Source: Mesorhizobium sp. CA8
Lineage (GTDB): Bacteria > Pseudomonadota > Alphaproteobacteria > Rhizobiales > Rhizobiaceae
Assembly (NCBI RefSeq): GCF_020164955.1
Contig: NZ_JAIUHG010000001.1
Span: 455,061-519,060, forward strand
Length of the DNA: 64,000 nt
Direction: 5' to 3'
The notes under the pieces are model-generated. The model saw only the letters and a program-made list of their open reading frames with translations. It had not been told where the DNA came from and made no database searches. A program made the position numbers and the translations under genes. Below, one piece after another: positions 22,639 to 32,010 of this stretch. Each line of letters begins with the position of its first letter. Within the stretch, counting starts at the first letter, position 1.

Positions 22639-23473
22639 CGCTGTCATTGTCGTCGCCGTCACCGCCCCTCGACGACGGCATGGCATAGTGCCGCTTGCCG
22701 CCGCTGGCGATGAAGTCGATCATCTTCAGGGCGGCAGGAGACGAGGCGGCGAATTCCGCCCTGGCGAGCTCGATGTTGTCGGCGACGCTGCGGGAGCGGT
22801 CGAAAATTAACCGATAAACCTTGCGCAGCAGATAAATCTCCGAGCGTGGCAAGCCGGAACGCTTGAGCCCGATGATGTTCAGGCCACGCAGCTTGGCGCG
22901 ATTGCCGGCGGCGATTGCATAGGGAATGATATCGCCGACCACCGCGGAGCAGCCGCCGATGAAGGCGTTGTCGCCGATGCGCACGAACTGGTGAACGGCG
23001 GTCAGTCCGCCGATATAGACGTTGTCGCCGATCTCGCAGTGGCCGCCGAGCGTCGCGCCATTGGCGAAGGTGGCGTTCTTGCCGACGACGCAGTCATGGG
23101 CGATGTGGGCATAGGCGAGGAAATTGCCGTTGGCGCCGACACTCGTCTCGCCACGGCTGGAATCCGTGCCGACATGCATCGTGACGCCTTCGCGGATGGT
23201 GCAGTTCTCACCGATAACGAGCGTAGTGCGCCCGCCCTTGTGCTTGGTGTTCTGCGGCGGCGCGCCGAGCGTCGCCATCGGATAGACCTTCGTCCCTGCC
23301 CCGACGGTCGTGGCGCCCATCACCGACACATGGCTGACCAGTTCGACGCCGTCGGAGAGAATTGCATCGGGCCCGACATGGCAGAACGGTCCGACGCGGA
23401 CGCCTTTGCCGAGCCGGGCTCCTTCTTCGACGACCGAGGAAGGATGAATGGATGTCTCGACTTTCATGAGCAT
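22625..23473 (-). CDS. lpxA: Acyl-ACP--UDP-N-acetylglucosamine O-acyltransferase
   Basis: LpxA does the first step of lipid A synthesis. The 282-residue protein is a left-handed beta helix of hexapeptide repeats (IHPSSVVEEGARLGKGVRVGPFCHVGPDAIL and so on) with the catalytic His region HIAHDCVVGKNATFANGATLGGHCEIGD and the C-terminal helical domain (GLKRSGLPRSEIYLLRKVYRLIF). The tail is unusually acidic (DGDDNDSDDEG). Starts at 23473 and 23467 (MKVETS) are both possible. fabZ lies nine bases upstream. Confidence 0.96.
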   Translation of the reverse strand: MLMKVETSIHPSSVVEEGARLGKGVRVGPFCHVGPDAILSDGVELVSHVSVMGATTVGAGTKVYPMATLGAPPQNTKHKGGRTTLVIGENCTIREGVTMHVGTDSSRGETSVGANGNFLAYAHIAHDCVVGKNATFANGATLGGHCEIGDNVYIGGLTAVHQFVRIGDNAFIGGCSAVVGDIIPYAIAAGNRAKLRGLNIIGLKRSGLPRSEIYLLRKVYRLIFDRSRSVADNIELARAEFAASSPAALKMIDFIASGGKRHYAMPSSRGGDGDDNDSDDEG

Positions 23474-23482
23474 TTCAAATCG

Positions 23483-23944
23483 TCAGCCGGTAACCATCAT
23501 GGCCGAAACCTCGGCTTCGGCGACCTTCGCGCCGTCGACCATCGCCTCGCAGGCGAATTTCAGCAGATTGCCGCGTTTCTTGATCTTTTTGACATGGATC
23601 CTGAGTTGATCGCCCGGGACCACCGGTTTGCGGAACTTCGCATTGTCGATGGTCAGGAAATAAACCAGCGAGGGCTTTTCCGTGTTCAGGCTGCGAATGG
23701 ATATCGCGCCGGCGGTCTGGGCCATGGCCTCGATGATGAGCACGCCGGGCATGACGGGCTGCTGGGGAAAGTGGCCCTGGAAATGCGGCTCGTTGATGGT
23801 CACATTCTTGATGCCGACGGCGGAGTCGTCGCCGTCGATCTCGACGATACGGTCGATCAGCAGGAACGGATAGCGGTGCGGCAGGAGCTTCATGAGCCCC
23901 ATGATGTCGACCGCCTCGAGTGTCGTTGCCACCACGTCAGCCAT
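23483..23944 (-). CDS. fabZ: 3-hydroxyacyl-[acyl-carrier-protein] dehydratase FabZ
   Basis: FabZ dehydrates 3-hydroxyacyl-ACPs in fatty acid elongation and shares the 3-hydroxyacyl-ACP pool with LpxA and LpxD. The 153-residue hotdog-fold protein has [14 protein letters not shown], the catalytic His in [26 protein letters not shown] (His and Glu both present) and VVPGDQL. It overlaps the end of lpxD by eight bases and precedes lpxA, the standard lpxD-fabZ-lpxA order. Confidence 0.97.
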   Translation of the reverse strand: MADVVATTLEAVDIMGLMKLLPHRYPFLLIDRIVEIDGDDSAVGIKNVTINEPHFQGHFPQQPVMPGVLIIEAMAQTAGAISIRSLNTEKPSLVYFLTIDNAKFRKPVVPGDQLRIHVKKIKKRGNLLKFACEAMVDGAKVAEAEVSAMMVTG

Positions 23945-24992
23945 TTCCGTCGCCTTGCTTGCGCGTCCTGGCCATCTTGCGCAGCATCGCTATCTCGCGC
24001 ATGGCTTCCGCCATGGGCTGCGCCGGGTAACCTCCCCAGACCTCGCCTGCCGGCACGTTGTTCATGAATCCACTTCTCGCAGCAAGCTTGGCTCCCGGAC
24101 CGATGGTCAGATGATCGGCGAGGCCGACACCGCCACCCATGGTGACGTTGTCGCCGACGACGACGGAACCGGAAATACCCGAAAGCCCGGCTATTATGCA
24201 ATTGCGGCCGATGCGAACATTGTGGGCGATCTGCACCAGATTGTCGATCTTGGTGCCTTGGCCGATGATGGTGTCGGACATCGCGCCGCGGTCGACGGTC
24301 GAATTGGAGCCGATCTCGACATCGTCCTGGATGATGACGCGGCCGATCTGCGGCACGCGTTCAGGTCCTTTGGCGCCACCGACGAAGCCGAAACCGTCCT
24401 GGCCGATCCGGGCGCCGCCATGGATGATGACGCGATTGCCGACAAGCGCATATTGAATGCTGGCGCCGGGGCCGATGAAGCCGTCGCGGCCGATCTGGCA
24501 GGACCGGCCGATAACGGCGTGGGGAGCAACGACCGTGCCGCGGCCGATGGACACGCCGGGGCCGATCACGGCGCCGGCCTCCACGATCGCCCCGTCTTCG
24601 ACATGCGCGGATGGATCGACAAACGCATGCGCCGATATGCCGGTTTCTCCGGTCATTGGCCCCGGTGTCGCGGCTTGCGGAAACAACAGGCGTCCGACCA
24701 TTGCGAAAGCCTGTTGCGGACGTGGATGCATGAGTACGGCGACGCCCGATGGCGCCTTGCTGGCAAAATCGGCGGGGCACAGAACCGCGGCCGCCCTCAG
24801 CGACGGCATGAGCGCGAAATTGCGCTTGCCGTCGACAAAGACGAGCGCGCCGTTGCCACCTTCACTGGCGGGAGCCAGCGCCTCGATGGCAATTTCGGCC
24901 TGAGCGGAATCGAGCAGGCTGGCGCCGGTCAGATTCGCGACCTCGCCAGCCGTATACCGGCGTGAAGGCGCGAAGAACACCGGATCGGTCAT
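23937..24992 (-). CDS. lpxD: UDP-3-O-acylglucosamine N-acyltransferase
   Basis: LpxD adds the N-linked 3-hydroxyacyl chain in lipid A synthesis. The 351-residue protein has the N-terminal uridine-binding domain (about 1-105, with [17 protein letters not shown]), a long hexapeptide-repeat helix, catalytic His in [11 protein letters not shown], the [15 protein letters not shown] motif and a C-terminal helix ([20 protein letters not shown]). It follows bamA by 78 bases and overlaps fabZ. Confidence 0.97.
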   Translation of the reverse strand: MTDPVFFAPSRRYTAGEVANLTGASLLDSAQAEIAIEALAPASEGGNGALVFVDGKRNFALMPSLRAAAVLCPADFASKAPSGVAVLMHPRPQQAFAMVGRLLFPQAATPGPMTGETGISAHAFVDPSAHVEDGAIVEAGAVIGPGVSIGRGTVVAPHAVIGRSCQIGRDGFIGPGASIQYALVGNRVIIHGGARIGQDGFGFVGGAKGPERVPQIGRVIIQDDVEIGSNSTVDRGAMSDTIIGQGTKIDNLVQIAHNVRIGRNCIIAGLSGISGSVVVGDNVTMGGGVGLADHLTIGPGAKLAARSGFMNNVPAGEVWGGYPAQPMAEAMREIAMLRKMARTRKQGDGNG

Positions 24993-25070
24993 TCCAGAAG
25001 CAATATCCAGCTGGGTCGGATTAGTCCACTCCGGGCCGTCAACCGGCCCGGAACCATCGCGACCACAAAA

Positions 25071-27434
25071 TTAGAAGCGGGTCGCGATACCGAAGTTGAA
25101 TTCCTGCGTTTTGTCGGTCGGCTCTTTCTTGACCGGGATCGCATAGTCGATGCGGATCGGGCCGAACGGCGAAGCCCACATCAGGCCGACACCGACCGAA
25201 GCGCGAAGCTTCATGCCTGTTGAGGACGGATCGACGCCGACAAGGTTGTTGCCATAGAGCGTCGCTGCATCCGCAAAGACGGCGCCACGCAGGCCGAAGC
25301 TCTCCGGAATGACGGGCAGTGGGAACTGAGCTTCAGCCGAGGCATTGAAGTAGGTCGTGCCACCGAGATGGTCGCCACTGCCTCCGCTAGCCACGGGACC
25401 AATACCGCCATACTCAAAACCGCGGATCATGCGGTCGTTGCTCTGGAAATAGTCAAAGACACGCAGATCGTTGCTGCCATAGGCCGCAAGATAGCCCGCG
25501 CCGCCCGAAACGAGGCCGACCAGGTCGAGCTGCTCTGACAAGGTCTGGTAAACACTGGCACGCCCGGTCACCTTCACCCACTTGGCATCGCCGCCGAGGC
25601 CGGCAAATTCGGTGGTACCGGTGATGTAGAGACCCTCATGCGGGTTCTTCATGTCGTCGATAGTGTTGTAGACAAGACCCAAGCTGACCGATGACTTCAG
25701 CCACGGGCTTTCTGCGATACCAGCTTGAATTGCGTCCGAAACATCACACTTCGCAGGGTCTAGCACACCGTTGGTCAAGCAATGGTCTGGGTAATCATAC
25801 TTTTCCTGCGAGATGTTGTACGCCAGCTGCGTCGAAATGCTGTCGGTGATCGGCAGGCCGAAGCGAATGGTCGCGCCGGTGACGTCGGTGTCGTAGTGGT
25901 CATACTCGCGGGTCGACTTGTAAATGTCGAAGCCCGCCGCGATGCGCCGGCCGAGGAAGTAAGGCTCGGTGAAGGAAACAGCGAAGTCGCGCGAATGCTT
26001 GCCGCCGCCGGCCGACAGCTTGATGTATTGGCCGCGTCCGAGGAAGTTGCGCTCCGTGATCGAGCCTTCGATCGACGGGCCGGGCGTGTCGCCGCCGGTC
26101 GAATAGCCGGCGCCGACCGAGAATTCGCCGGTCGACTTCTCGACCACGTTGACCACCAGCACGACCTGGTCAGGCGCCGAGCCCGGAACCGTCGAGATAT
26201 CGACGGACTGGAAATAATCAAGGGCTTCCAGCCGCTTCTTCGCGCGCTGGATGAGAACCTGGTTGAAGGCGTCGCCCTCGCTGACATCGAATTCGCGACG
26301 GATGACATAGTCGCGCGTGCGGTCGTTGCCGCGGATTTCGATGCGCTCGATATAGGCCTTGGTGCCCTGGTCGATGGTGTAGACGACCGAAATGGTGTGG
26401 TTCTCGAAGTTGCGGTCGCCGCGCGGCGTCACTTGGGCGAAAGCATAGCCCGAGCCCGCGACCTTCTCGGTCAAGGCGACGATCGAATCCTCGACGTCCT
26501 TGGCGTTGTAGACGTCGCCCTTATGGGTCTCGACTGCGGATTCCAGCGACTTCGAGTCCACCTCGGGAATGGTGCTTTCCACGCTGACGTCGCCGAACGT
26601 GTAGCGGTCGCCTTCCTGCACGGTGATGGTGACCGTGTATTTGTTGGTGGTGTCGTCGAGCTCGCCGACGGCCGAGACGACCTGGAAGTCGGCATAACCG
26701 TGATTGTAGTAGAAGCGGCGCAGCAGCTCCTGGTCGGCGCGGAGCTTGTCCTCGTCATAGACGTCGTCGCGCAGCACGAAGGACAGCCAGGACGAGCGCT
26801 TGGTGTTGATGACATCCGACAGGCGGCGGCTGGAAAAAGCGTGGTTGCCAACGAAATTGATCGCAGCAATCTGGGTGCGGCCGCCTTCATTGATGTTGAA
26901 GACCACGTTCACGCGGTTGTCGCCGAGATCCATGACCTGCGTGGTCACCGCGGCATCGTCACGACCGATGCGCTTGTAGGCCGTCTTGATCGCCTCGACA
27001 TCGGCGTCCAGCGTCTGCTGCGAGAAGGTTGCACGCGGCTTCAGCTGGATACCCATCTGAAGCGCGTTGTCCTTGATCTTCTTGTTGCCCTGGAACAGGA
27101 CCTGGTTGACGACCTTGTATTCGGAAACCTTGACGACCAGGCTCGAACCGACTTGGTTGATCCGGACGTCCGAGAACAGCCCGGTGCCGAACAGCGCCTT
27201 GACGGCGTCGTCGATATCGGAGCTGGAGAAAGGCTTGCCCGGCTTGATCGCGATATAATTGCGGATCGTCTCGGCATCGACGCGCTGGTTGCCGCTGACC
27301 TCTACCCGCGAAATGACCGCGGCTTCGGCCACGGATGTGGCGGCCAACTGCACTGCGAGCGCGCCTGGCATGACCAGAGCGGCGGACAAAGCCGCCGCGG
27401 AAGCGGCGCTCAGAAACTTGGATGCTGCCTTCAT
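25071..27434 (-). CDS. bamA: Outer membrane protein assembly factor BamA
   Basis: BamA is the Omp85 core of the BAM machine that inserts beta-barrel proteins. The 787-residue protein has a signal peptide (MKAASKFLSAASAAALS...), five POTRA domains at about 40-415 (for example ISRVEVSGNQRVDAETIRNYI and NRNFENHTISVVYTID) and a 16-strand barrel. Barrel motifs include RGFEYGGIGP (lid-lock VRGF/Y-type loop) and the closing FNFGIATRF with its terminal Phe. ATG at 27434 is favoured; a GTG at 27467 would add 11 basic residues. An inverted TTAACCGG/CCGGTTAA pair (27507-27544) lies upstream. It sits between rseP and lpxD. Confidence 0.96.
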   Translation of the reverse strand: MKAASKFLSAASAAALSAALVMPGALAVQLAATSVAEAAVISRVEVSGNQRVDAETIRNYIAIKPGKPFSSSDIDDAVKALFGTGLFSDVRINQVGSSLVVKVSEYKVVNQVLFQGNKKIKDNALQMGIQLKPRATFSQQTLDADVEAIKTAYKRIGRDDAAVTTQVMDLGDNRVNVVFNINEGGRTQIAAINFVGNHAFSSRRLSDVINTKRSSWLSFVLRDDVYDEDKLRADQELLRRFYYNHGYADFQVVSAVGELDDTTNKYTVTITVQEGDRYTFGDVSVESTIPEVDSKSLESAVETHKGDVYNAKDVEDSIVALTEKVAGSGYAFAQVTPRGDRNFENHTISVVYTIDQGTKAYIERIEIRGNDRTRDYVIRREFDVSEGDAFNQVLIQRAKKRLEALDYFQSVDISTVPGSAPDQVVLVVNVVEKSTGEFSVGAGYSTGGDTPGPSIEGSITERNFLGRGQYIKLSAGGGKHSRDFAVSFTEPYFLGRRIAAGFDIYKSTREYDHYDTDVTGATIRFGLPITDSISTQLAYNISQEKYDYPDHCLTNGVLDPAKCDVSDAIQAGIAESPWLKSSVSLGLVYNTIDDMKNPHEGLYITGTTEFAGLGGDAKWVKVTGRASVYQTLSEQLDLVGLVSGGAGYLAAYGSNDLRVFDYFQSNDRMIRGFEYGGIGPVASGGSGDHLGGTTYFNASAEAQFPLPVIPESFGLRGAVFADAATLYGNNLVGVDPSSTGMKLRASVGVGLMWASPFGPIRIDYAIPVKKEPTDKTQEFNFGIATRF

Positions 27435-27652
27435 CGGGCTTTTGTACCTTTTTCTCGTAGTCCCCACGGCGAGAAAACCGGACGTGCGGTATTTTCCCGT
27501 ACCGTATTAACCGGATTTTCCCTACACGCAAGGCTCCCGGTTAATTTGTATTTACTTAACCGTACCGCGTGGCTTTCGCGTCACGCATATCCCCACGCAT
27601 GGTAAACGGCATCTCAATACGACCGGCGCTGAAGCCAAATTTCTTCATGATT

Positions 27653-28795
27653 TCAGCACCCAAACAGATCGTTCCAAAAGACGAAGCCCATGAAGCCGAG
27701 CACCAGGAACAGCCCGGTCCGATAGGCCATCTCCATCATTCGCTCCGAAACGGGCCGCCTAATGACGGCCTCCACGCCGTAGAACAACAGGTGGCCGCCG
27801 TCGAGAGGGGGAATCGGCAGGAGATTGAGAAATCCTATTCCGACTGACAGAAATGCAACAAGCTGCACCAGCCACTCGAAGCCGAGCTTGGCTGCCTGAC
27901 CCGACATCTTCGCGATCTTGATCGGGCCGCCCAACTGGCATTTGTCCTCGCGCCCAAGCGCAAAGCGCTGCAGGAATTGGCCGGTGCGCTCGATCACATG
28001 CCCGGTTTCTTCGACCGCCGCCACCACGGCGCCGGCCGGCGTATAGGAGATCAGGCGCGGCTGGCCGAGCTCGGCGTTGTTGACGACTCCGATCACCGCG
28101 ACCTTGACCTTGTTGCCCAGCGCATCCTGCTGCTCCATGGGCTCCGGGGTCGCCGTAACGTCGATTTCCTTGCCGTCGCGCAGCATGGTGAAGGTGATGG
28201 CGTCGCCCGCCCGGCCCGAAACCAGCCGCTGCACGTCGGCGAAGGTCTCCACCTTGCTGCCGTCGACTCTAACGAATCGGTCGCCCGGCTGGATTCCGGC
28301 TTTCTGCGCCGGGCTGCCGGCGGTCACTTCGGCCACCGTCGGCTCCAAGACCGGGCGGCCATAGAGAGAAAACAGCACCGCAAACACGGCAATCGTCAGC
28401 AGGAAATTGAAAAGCGGGCCCGCGACGACAGTGGCGGCGCGCTTCCAGATGGGTTGCGTGTGAAAGGCGACCGCGCGCTCGGCTTCCGTCAGCGATTCGA
28501 GCCCTTCCGTGCTCGGCTGGCTCGACGTCGCATTCATGTCGCCGACGAATTTGACGTAGCCGCCAAGCGGAATGGCGCAAAGCTTCCAGCGCGTGCCGCG
28601 GCGGTCGTAAAAACCGAAGAGCTCAGGGCCGAAGCCGATGGAAAAAGCCTTTACGCCGATGCCGCACCAGCGGCCGATCAGATAGTGGCCCATCTCGTGG
28701 ACGAACACGACCACGGTCAGCACGAACAAAAACGGCACGAGCGTGCCAAGGACGAAGCCTTGTGTGCTGAAGACCGCGTGAAAGATGTCGTTCAA
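27653..28795 (-). CDS. rseP: RIP zinc metalloprotease RseP
   Basis: RseP is a site-2-type intramembrane protease that releases extracytoplasmic stress sigma factors. The 380-residue protein has the zinc motif HEMGH in VVFVHEMGHYLIGRW near residue 34, one PDZ domain at about 130-210 (AGIQPGDRFVRVDG), four predicted membrane segments and the C-terminal LNLLPIPPLDGGHL motif whose Asp completes the zinc site. A single PDZ domain is normal outside gammaproteobacteria. It lies between cdsA and bamA; no dxr gene is present here, although dxr sits between cdsA and rseP in some relatives. Confidence 0.96.
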   Translation of the reverse strand: MNDIFHAVFSTQGFVLGTLVPFLFVLTVVVFVHEMGHYLIGRWCGIGVKAFSIGFGPELFGFYDRRGTRWKLCAIPLGGYVKFVGDMNATSSQPSTEGLESLTEAERAVAFHTQPIWKRAATVVAGPLFNFLLTIAVFAVLFSLYGRPVLEPTVAEVTAGSPAQKAGIQPGDRFVRVDGSKVETFADVQRLVSGRAGDAITFTMLRDGKEIDVTATPEPMEQQDALGNKVKVAVIGVVNNAELGQPRLISYTPAGAVVAAVEETGHVIERTGQFLQRFALGREDKCQLGGPIKIAKMSGQAAKLGFEWLVQLVAFLSVGIGFLNLLPIPPLDGGHLLFYGVEAVIRRPVSERMMEMAYRTGLFLVLGFMGFVFWNDLFGC

Positions 28796-28899
28796 GTCAT
28801 GCCCTCAAATTCGCCCGCACGCGACATTCCACCGCGACTGTGGCATCAATCCGGGCGAATCGGTGGCGCGCGCCATTTTTCGCCTTACTGCTGTGTCGT

Positions 28900-29715
28900 T
28901 CAGTTTGGAAAAAGCCCCAATGCCGGATGCTCGGCGCCCGCCGCGACCCAGCCTATGACGTACAGCGCGAACGCCGCCGCGACAAGCCCGTCCACCCTGT
29001 CCATGACGCCGCCATGGCCGGGAATGAGATTGCTGGAATCCTTGGCGCCGTGCCGGCGCTTGACCCATGATTCGAACAGATCGCCGATCTGCGAAACGAT
29101 CGAGAGAGCGAGCGCGACGAGGCCAAGCTGGACAAGATTGCCGGCGCCGGCCGCGATTGCGAGCAAAACTCCGGCGATAACGCCGCCCACCGCGCCACCC
29201 AGCGCGCCGCTCTGGGTCTTGCCGGGCGAGATCGAGGGCGCGAGCTTCGGGCCGCCGACCGCGCGGCCGACGAAATAGGCCGCTATATCGGTCGCCCAGA
29301 CCACCGCGAACAGGAAGAGAATCGCAATCAGCCCGGAATGATTGTCGTCGCGGAGATAGGCGAGCGAAAGGCCGGAAAGAGCCGCGTAGGCCAGCCCGGA
29401 AGCTTCCCAAGGCGCTGCCCCCCTGATCCGGGCGACAATGGCCGCGACCGCCACAAGGATTGCGACAAGGAGGAGCAGCCACAAGGCCGGCAGGCCGACG
29501 ATCAGCGCGCCGATGAAGATCACAATCAGCGCTTCCGGCAGGAAGCCGAGCGCCGCGCCGTTGCCGGGGCGCGCCATGCGCGTCCATTCATAGAAGATCA
29601 GCGCCGCTATTCCTGCGCAGAACAGCCGGAACGGCAATCCGCCGAACCAGGTGAGCGCAAGCGTCAGAGCCGCCATCACGACTGCCGAGATGACGCGCTG
29701 CTGGAGGTTGCTCAT
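28900..29715 (-). CDS. cdsA: Phosphatidate cytidylyltransferase
   Basis: CdsA makes CDP-diacylglycerol from phosphatidate and CTP for phospholipid synthesis. The 271-residue membrane protein has about eight hydrophobic segments, WATDIAAYFVGRAVGGPKLAPSISPGKTQSGALGG and the CDS signature region SQIGDLFESWVKRRHGAKDSSNLIPGHGGVMDRVDG (each quoted in pieces of one long motif), including the catalytic Asp residues. It starts 12 bases after the uppS stop. Confidence 0.95.
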   Translation of the reverse strand: MSNLQQRVISAVVMAALTLALTWFGGLPFRLFCAGIAALIFYEWTRMARPGNGAALGFLPEALIVIFIGALIVGLPALWLLLLVAILVAVAAIVARIRGAAPWEASGLAYAALSGLSLAYLRDDNHSGLIAILFLFAVVWATDIAAYFVGRAVGGPKLAPSISPGKTQSGALGGAVGGVIAGVLLAIAAGAGNLVQLGLVALALSIVSQIGDLFESWVKRRHGAKDSSNLIPGHGGVMDRVDGLVAAAFALYVIGWVAAGAEHPALGLFPN

Positions 29716-29727
29716 TCCTGGCCGCGC

Positions 29728-30447
29728 CTAAAGCGCGACATCGCGGGCGGTGAGCCCGCCGAAGCGTCGTTCACGGCCGGCAAAGTCGCGCAGGGCATCG
29801 GCCAGATGCTCGCGGCTGAAGTCCGGCCAATAGCAAGGCAGGAAGACAAGCTCGCTATAGGCGGCCTGCCAGAGAAGGAAGTTCGACAGCCTGAGCTCGC
29901 CGCTGGTGCGGATCACCAGTTCGGGATCGGGAATGCCCTGTGTGTCAAGCGACGCCGCGAAGCTTTCGGCCGTGATCGCGTCGCTCGCCATGTCGCCGCG
30001 CGCGACGGCATCCGCCAGTGTGCGAGCGGTGCGCACGATCTCGTCGCGGCCGCCATAGTTGAAGGCGATCACCAGCGTCAGCGCCTCGTTGCCGGCGGTC
30101 AGCGATTCGGCGTCCTGCAGCAGCCCTCTGATGTCGGGTTGCAGACCTTCCTTGTCGCCGATCACCCTCACCCGCACCCCGTTCTGATGCAGTTCGGCGA
30201 GATCGCGGCGGATGAACAGCTTCAAAAGACCCATGAGGTCGCTGACCTCGGATTTCGGCCGCGACCAGTTCTCGGAGGAAAAGGCGTAGACGGTCAGGTA
30301 GGAGACGCCGAGTTCTGGTGCGGCGCGGACCGTCTGGCGCAGAGCCTCGACGCCGGCGCGGTGCCCGGCAAGGCGCGGCAGACCGCGCGCCTTGGCCCAG
30401 CGTCCGTTTCCATCCATGATGATCGCGACATGCGCAGGCGTTGCCAT
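29728..30447 (-). CDS. uppS: Isoprenyl transferase (undecaprenyl diphosphate synthase)
   Basis: UppS builds the C55 carrier lipid for peptidoglycan and other envelope polymers. The 239-residue cis-prenyltransferase has the N-terminal [20 protein letters not shown] and [10 protein letters not shown], the [12 protein letters not shown] motif, and [24 protein letters not shown] near the C-terminus. It lies between frr and cdsA in the conserved order. Confidence 0.96.
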   Translation of the reverse strand: MATPAHVAIIMDGNGRWAKARGLPRLAGHRAGVEALRQTVRAAPELGVSYLTVYAFSSENWSRPKSEVSDLMGLLKLFIRRDLAELHQNGVRVRVIGDKEGLQPDIRGLLQDAESLTAGNEALTLVIAFNYGGRDEIVRTARTLADAVARGDMASDAITAESFAASLDTQGIPDPELVIRTSGELRLSNFLLWQAAYSELVFLPCYWPDFSREHLADALRDFAGRERRFGGLTARDVAL

Positions 30448-30476
30448 AGTCTCGCTTTCGAGCCGGAAACCCGACC

Positions 30477-31031
30477 CTAAACCTGCATGATTTCAGCTTC
30501 CTTATCGGAAAGCAGGTGATCGATGGTGCTGATCATCTCGTCGGTCAGCTTCTGGACCTGGTCGGACCGCTTGCGCTGGTCGTCTTCGCTGATGGTGCCG
30601 TCCTTCTCAGCCTTCTTGAGGAAATCCATGCCGTCTCGGCGGACATGGCGCACCGCGACGCGCGCGTTCTCGGCATAACCATGCGAAATCTTGACCAGTT
30701 CCTTACGGCGCTGCTCGTTGAGCTCGGGCAGCGGGATCCTCAGCGTGGTGCCGTCGACGATCGGGTTGAAGCCCAGATTGGCTTCGCGGATGGCGCGGTC
30801 GACCGCGCTGACCATCGACTTGTCCCAGACCGATACCGAAATCATGCGCGGCTCCGGCACCGAGACATTGGCGACCTGGTTGATCGGCATCGCCGTGCCG
30901 TAGGCCTGCACCTGGACGGCGTCGAGCAGGTTGCTTGAGGCCCGGCCGGTGCGCAGCGAAGCCAGGTCATGCTTGAAGGCGGCGATCGCCCCGTCCATGC
31001 GTCGCTTCAGGTCTTCGTACTCGCCACTCAT
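30477..31031 (-). CDS. frr: Ribosome recycling factor
   Basis: RRF, with EF-G, splits the post-termination ribosome. The 184-residue protein shows [75 protein letters not shown] and [14 protein letters not shown]. The ATG at 31031 has a GAGGAG site six bases upstream; an in-frame ATG at 31037 would sit directly on that site and is less likely. It follows pyrH by about 90 bases. Confidence 0.97.
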   Translation of the reverse strand: MSGEYEDLKRRMDGAIAAFKHDLASLRTGRASSNLLDAVQVQAYGTAMPINQVANVSVPEPRMISVSVWDKSMVSAVDRAIREANLGFNPIVDGTTLRIPLPELNEQRRKELVKISHGYAENARVAVRHVRRDGMDFLKKAEKDGTISEDDQRKRSDQVQKLTDEMISTIDHLLSDKEAEIMQV

Positions 31032-31121
31032 GATCATCTCCTCGACCCGTTCGCCGGGTTCACTGTTTCTATCGTCGTTCGGTTCGCGGTTCCGTAGTCG
31101 CTCAACGAATCCTGGCGCCTG

Positions 31122-31844
31122 TTACTTGTCCGTGACGACCGTGCAATGGCCGCCGCCTCTCAGAATATCGCCGAAACCACCTTTTTCGTGGATCGAATAG
31201 ACGATTATCGGAATGTTGTTTTCGCGCGCAAGTGCAATCGCTGCCGTATCCATGATCGCAAGCCCGCGCTTAATGACTTCGGCGTGGCTGATGCGGTCGA
31301 AGCGGACAGCGTTCGGGTCTTTCTTGGGATCGGCCGAATAGACCCCGTCGACCTGCGTGCCCTTGAACAGCGCATCGGCGCCGATCTCGGCGGCGCGAAG
31401 GGCCGCGGCCGAATCGGTGGTGAAGAACGGATTGCCGGTGCCGCCGGCGAAGATGACCACCTTGCCCTGGTTCATATAGGCCGTCGCCTGGCGCTGGGAA
31501 AAGCTCTCGCAAAGTTCCGGCATGGCTATAGCCGAAAGCACGACGGCATCGACGCCGATCTTGTTGAGCGAGGTGCGCAGCGCCAGCGAATTGATGACGG
31601 TGGCGAGCATGCCCATGTGGTCGCCGGTGACACGGTCGCCGCCCTTCGAGGCGACGGCCACGCCGCGAAAAATGTTGCCGCCGCCGATGACGACGCCCAC
31701 TTCGACGCCCAGCGCGCGCGCCTCGGCAATGTCGGCGGCGATGCGGTCGACCACCGAGACGTCGATGCCGAAATGCTGCTCGCCCATCAACGCTTCGCCG
31801 GAAGCTTTCAGCACGACACGTCGATAGAGGGGCTTCACCGTCAT
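31122..31844 (-). CDS. pyrH: UMP kinase
   Basis: PyrH phosphorylates UMP to UDP. The 240-residue amino-acid-kinase-fold protein has YRRVVLKASGEALMG, GVVIGGGNIFRG, GDHMGMLATVINSLAL, FAGGTGNPFFTTDSAAALRA and DGVYSADPKKDPNAVRF. ATG at 31844 is preceded by GAGGAATGAG. In most relatives it directly follows tsf; here an accessory gene group (31.9-34.7 kb) intervenes. With pyrG and pyrB the window holds three steps of pyrimidine nucleotide synthesis. Confidence 0.97.
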   Translation of the reverse strand: MTVKPLYRRVVLKASGEALMGEQHFGIDVSVVDRIAADIAEARALGVEVGVVIGGGNIFRGVAVASKGGDRVTGDHMGMLATVINSLALRTSLNKIGVDAVVLSAIAMPELCESFSQRQATAYMNQGKVVIFAGGTGNPFFTTDSAAALRAAEIGADALFKGTQVDGVYSADPKKDPNAVRFDRISHAEVIKRGLAIMDTAAIALARENNIPIIVYSIHEKGGFGDILRGGGHCTVVTDK

Positions 31845-31938
31845 CTCATTCCTCGAAATATCGGCGCGGCAAATTTGGAGGCAAACCGCCCCCGCTTCAT
31901 CCGGCGATGCTGTCATGACGGGTTGACCCGATACACGA

Positions 31939-31966
31939 AGGGCGCGGCGATGTCACGCCGCGCCCT
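31939..31966 (-). terminator. Strong hairpin after the aldo/keto reductase gene
   Basis: A perfect 11-bp GC-rich stem (AGGGCGCGGCG / CGCCGCGCCCT) with a six-base loop lies between the minus-strand reductase end and the pyrH start. There is no U-tract after it, so intrinsic termination is uncertain; it may insulate pyrH from the accessory group. Confidence 0.5.
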
Positions 31967-32010
31967 CGTGCAAAATTCGAAGGCTTTTTCGATCAGTTGC
32001 CGTCTTTCGA

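Noticed and set aside
25782..27605. 607-codon plus-strand frame antisense to bamA
   Set aside because: Shadow of the bamA codon pattern, with no recognisable domain.
28796..28899. Possible dxr remnant between cdsA and rseP
   Set aside because: The 104-base gap encodes nothing resembling Dxr in any frame; absence here is not evidence of a remnant.
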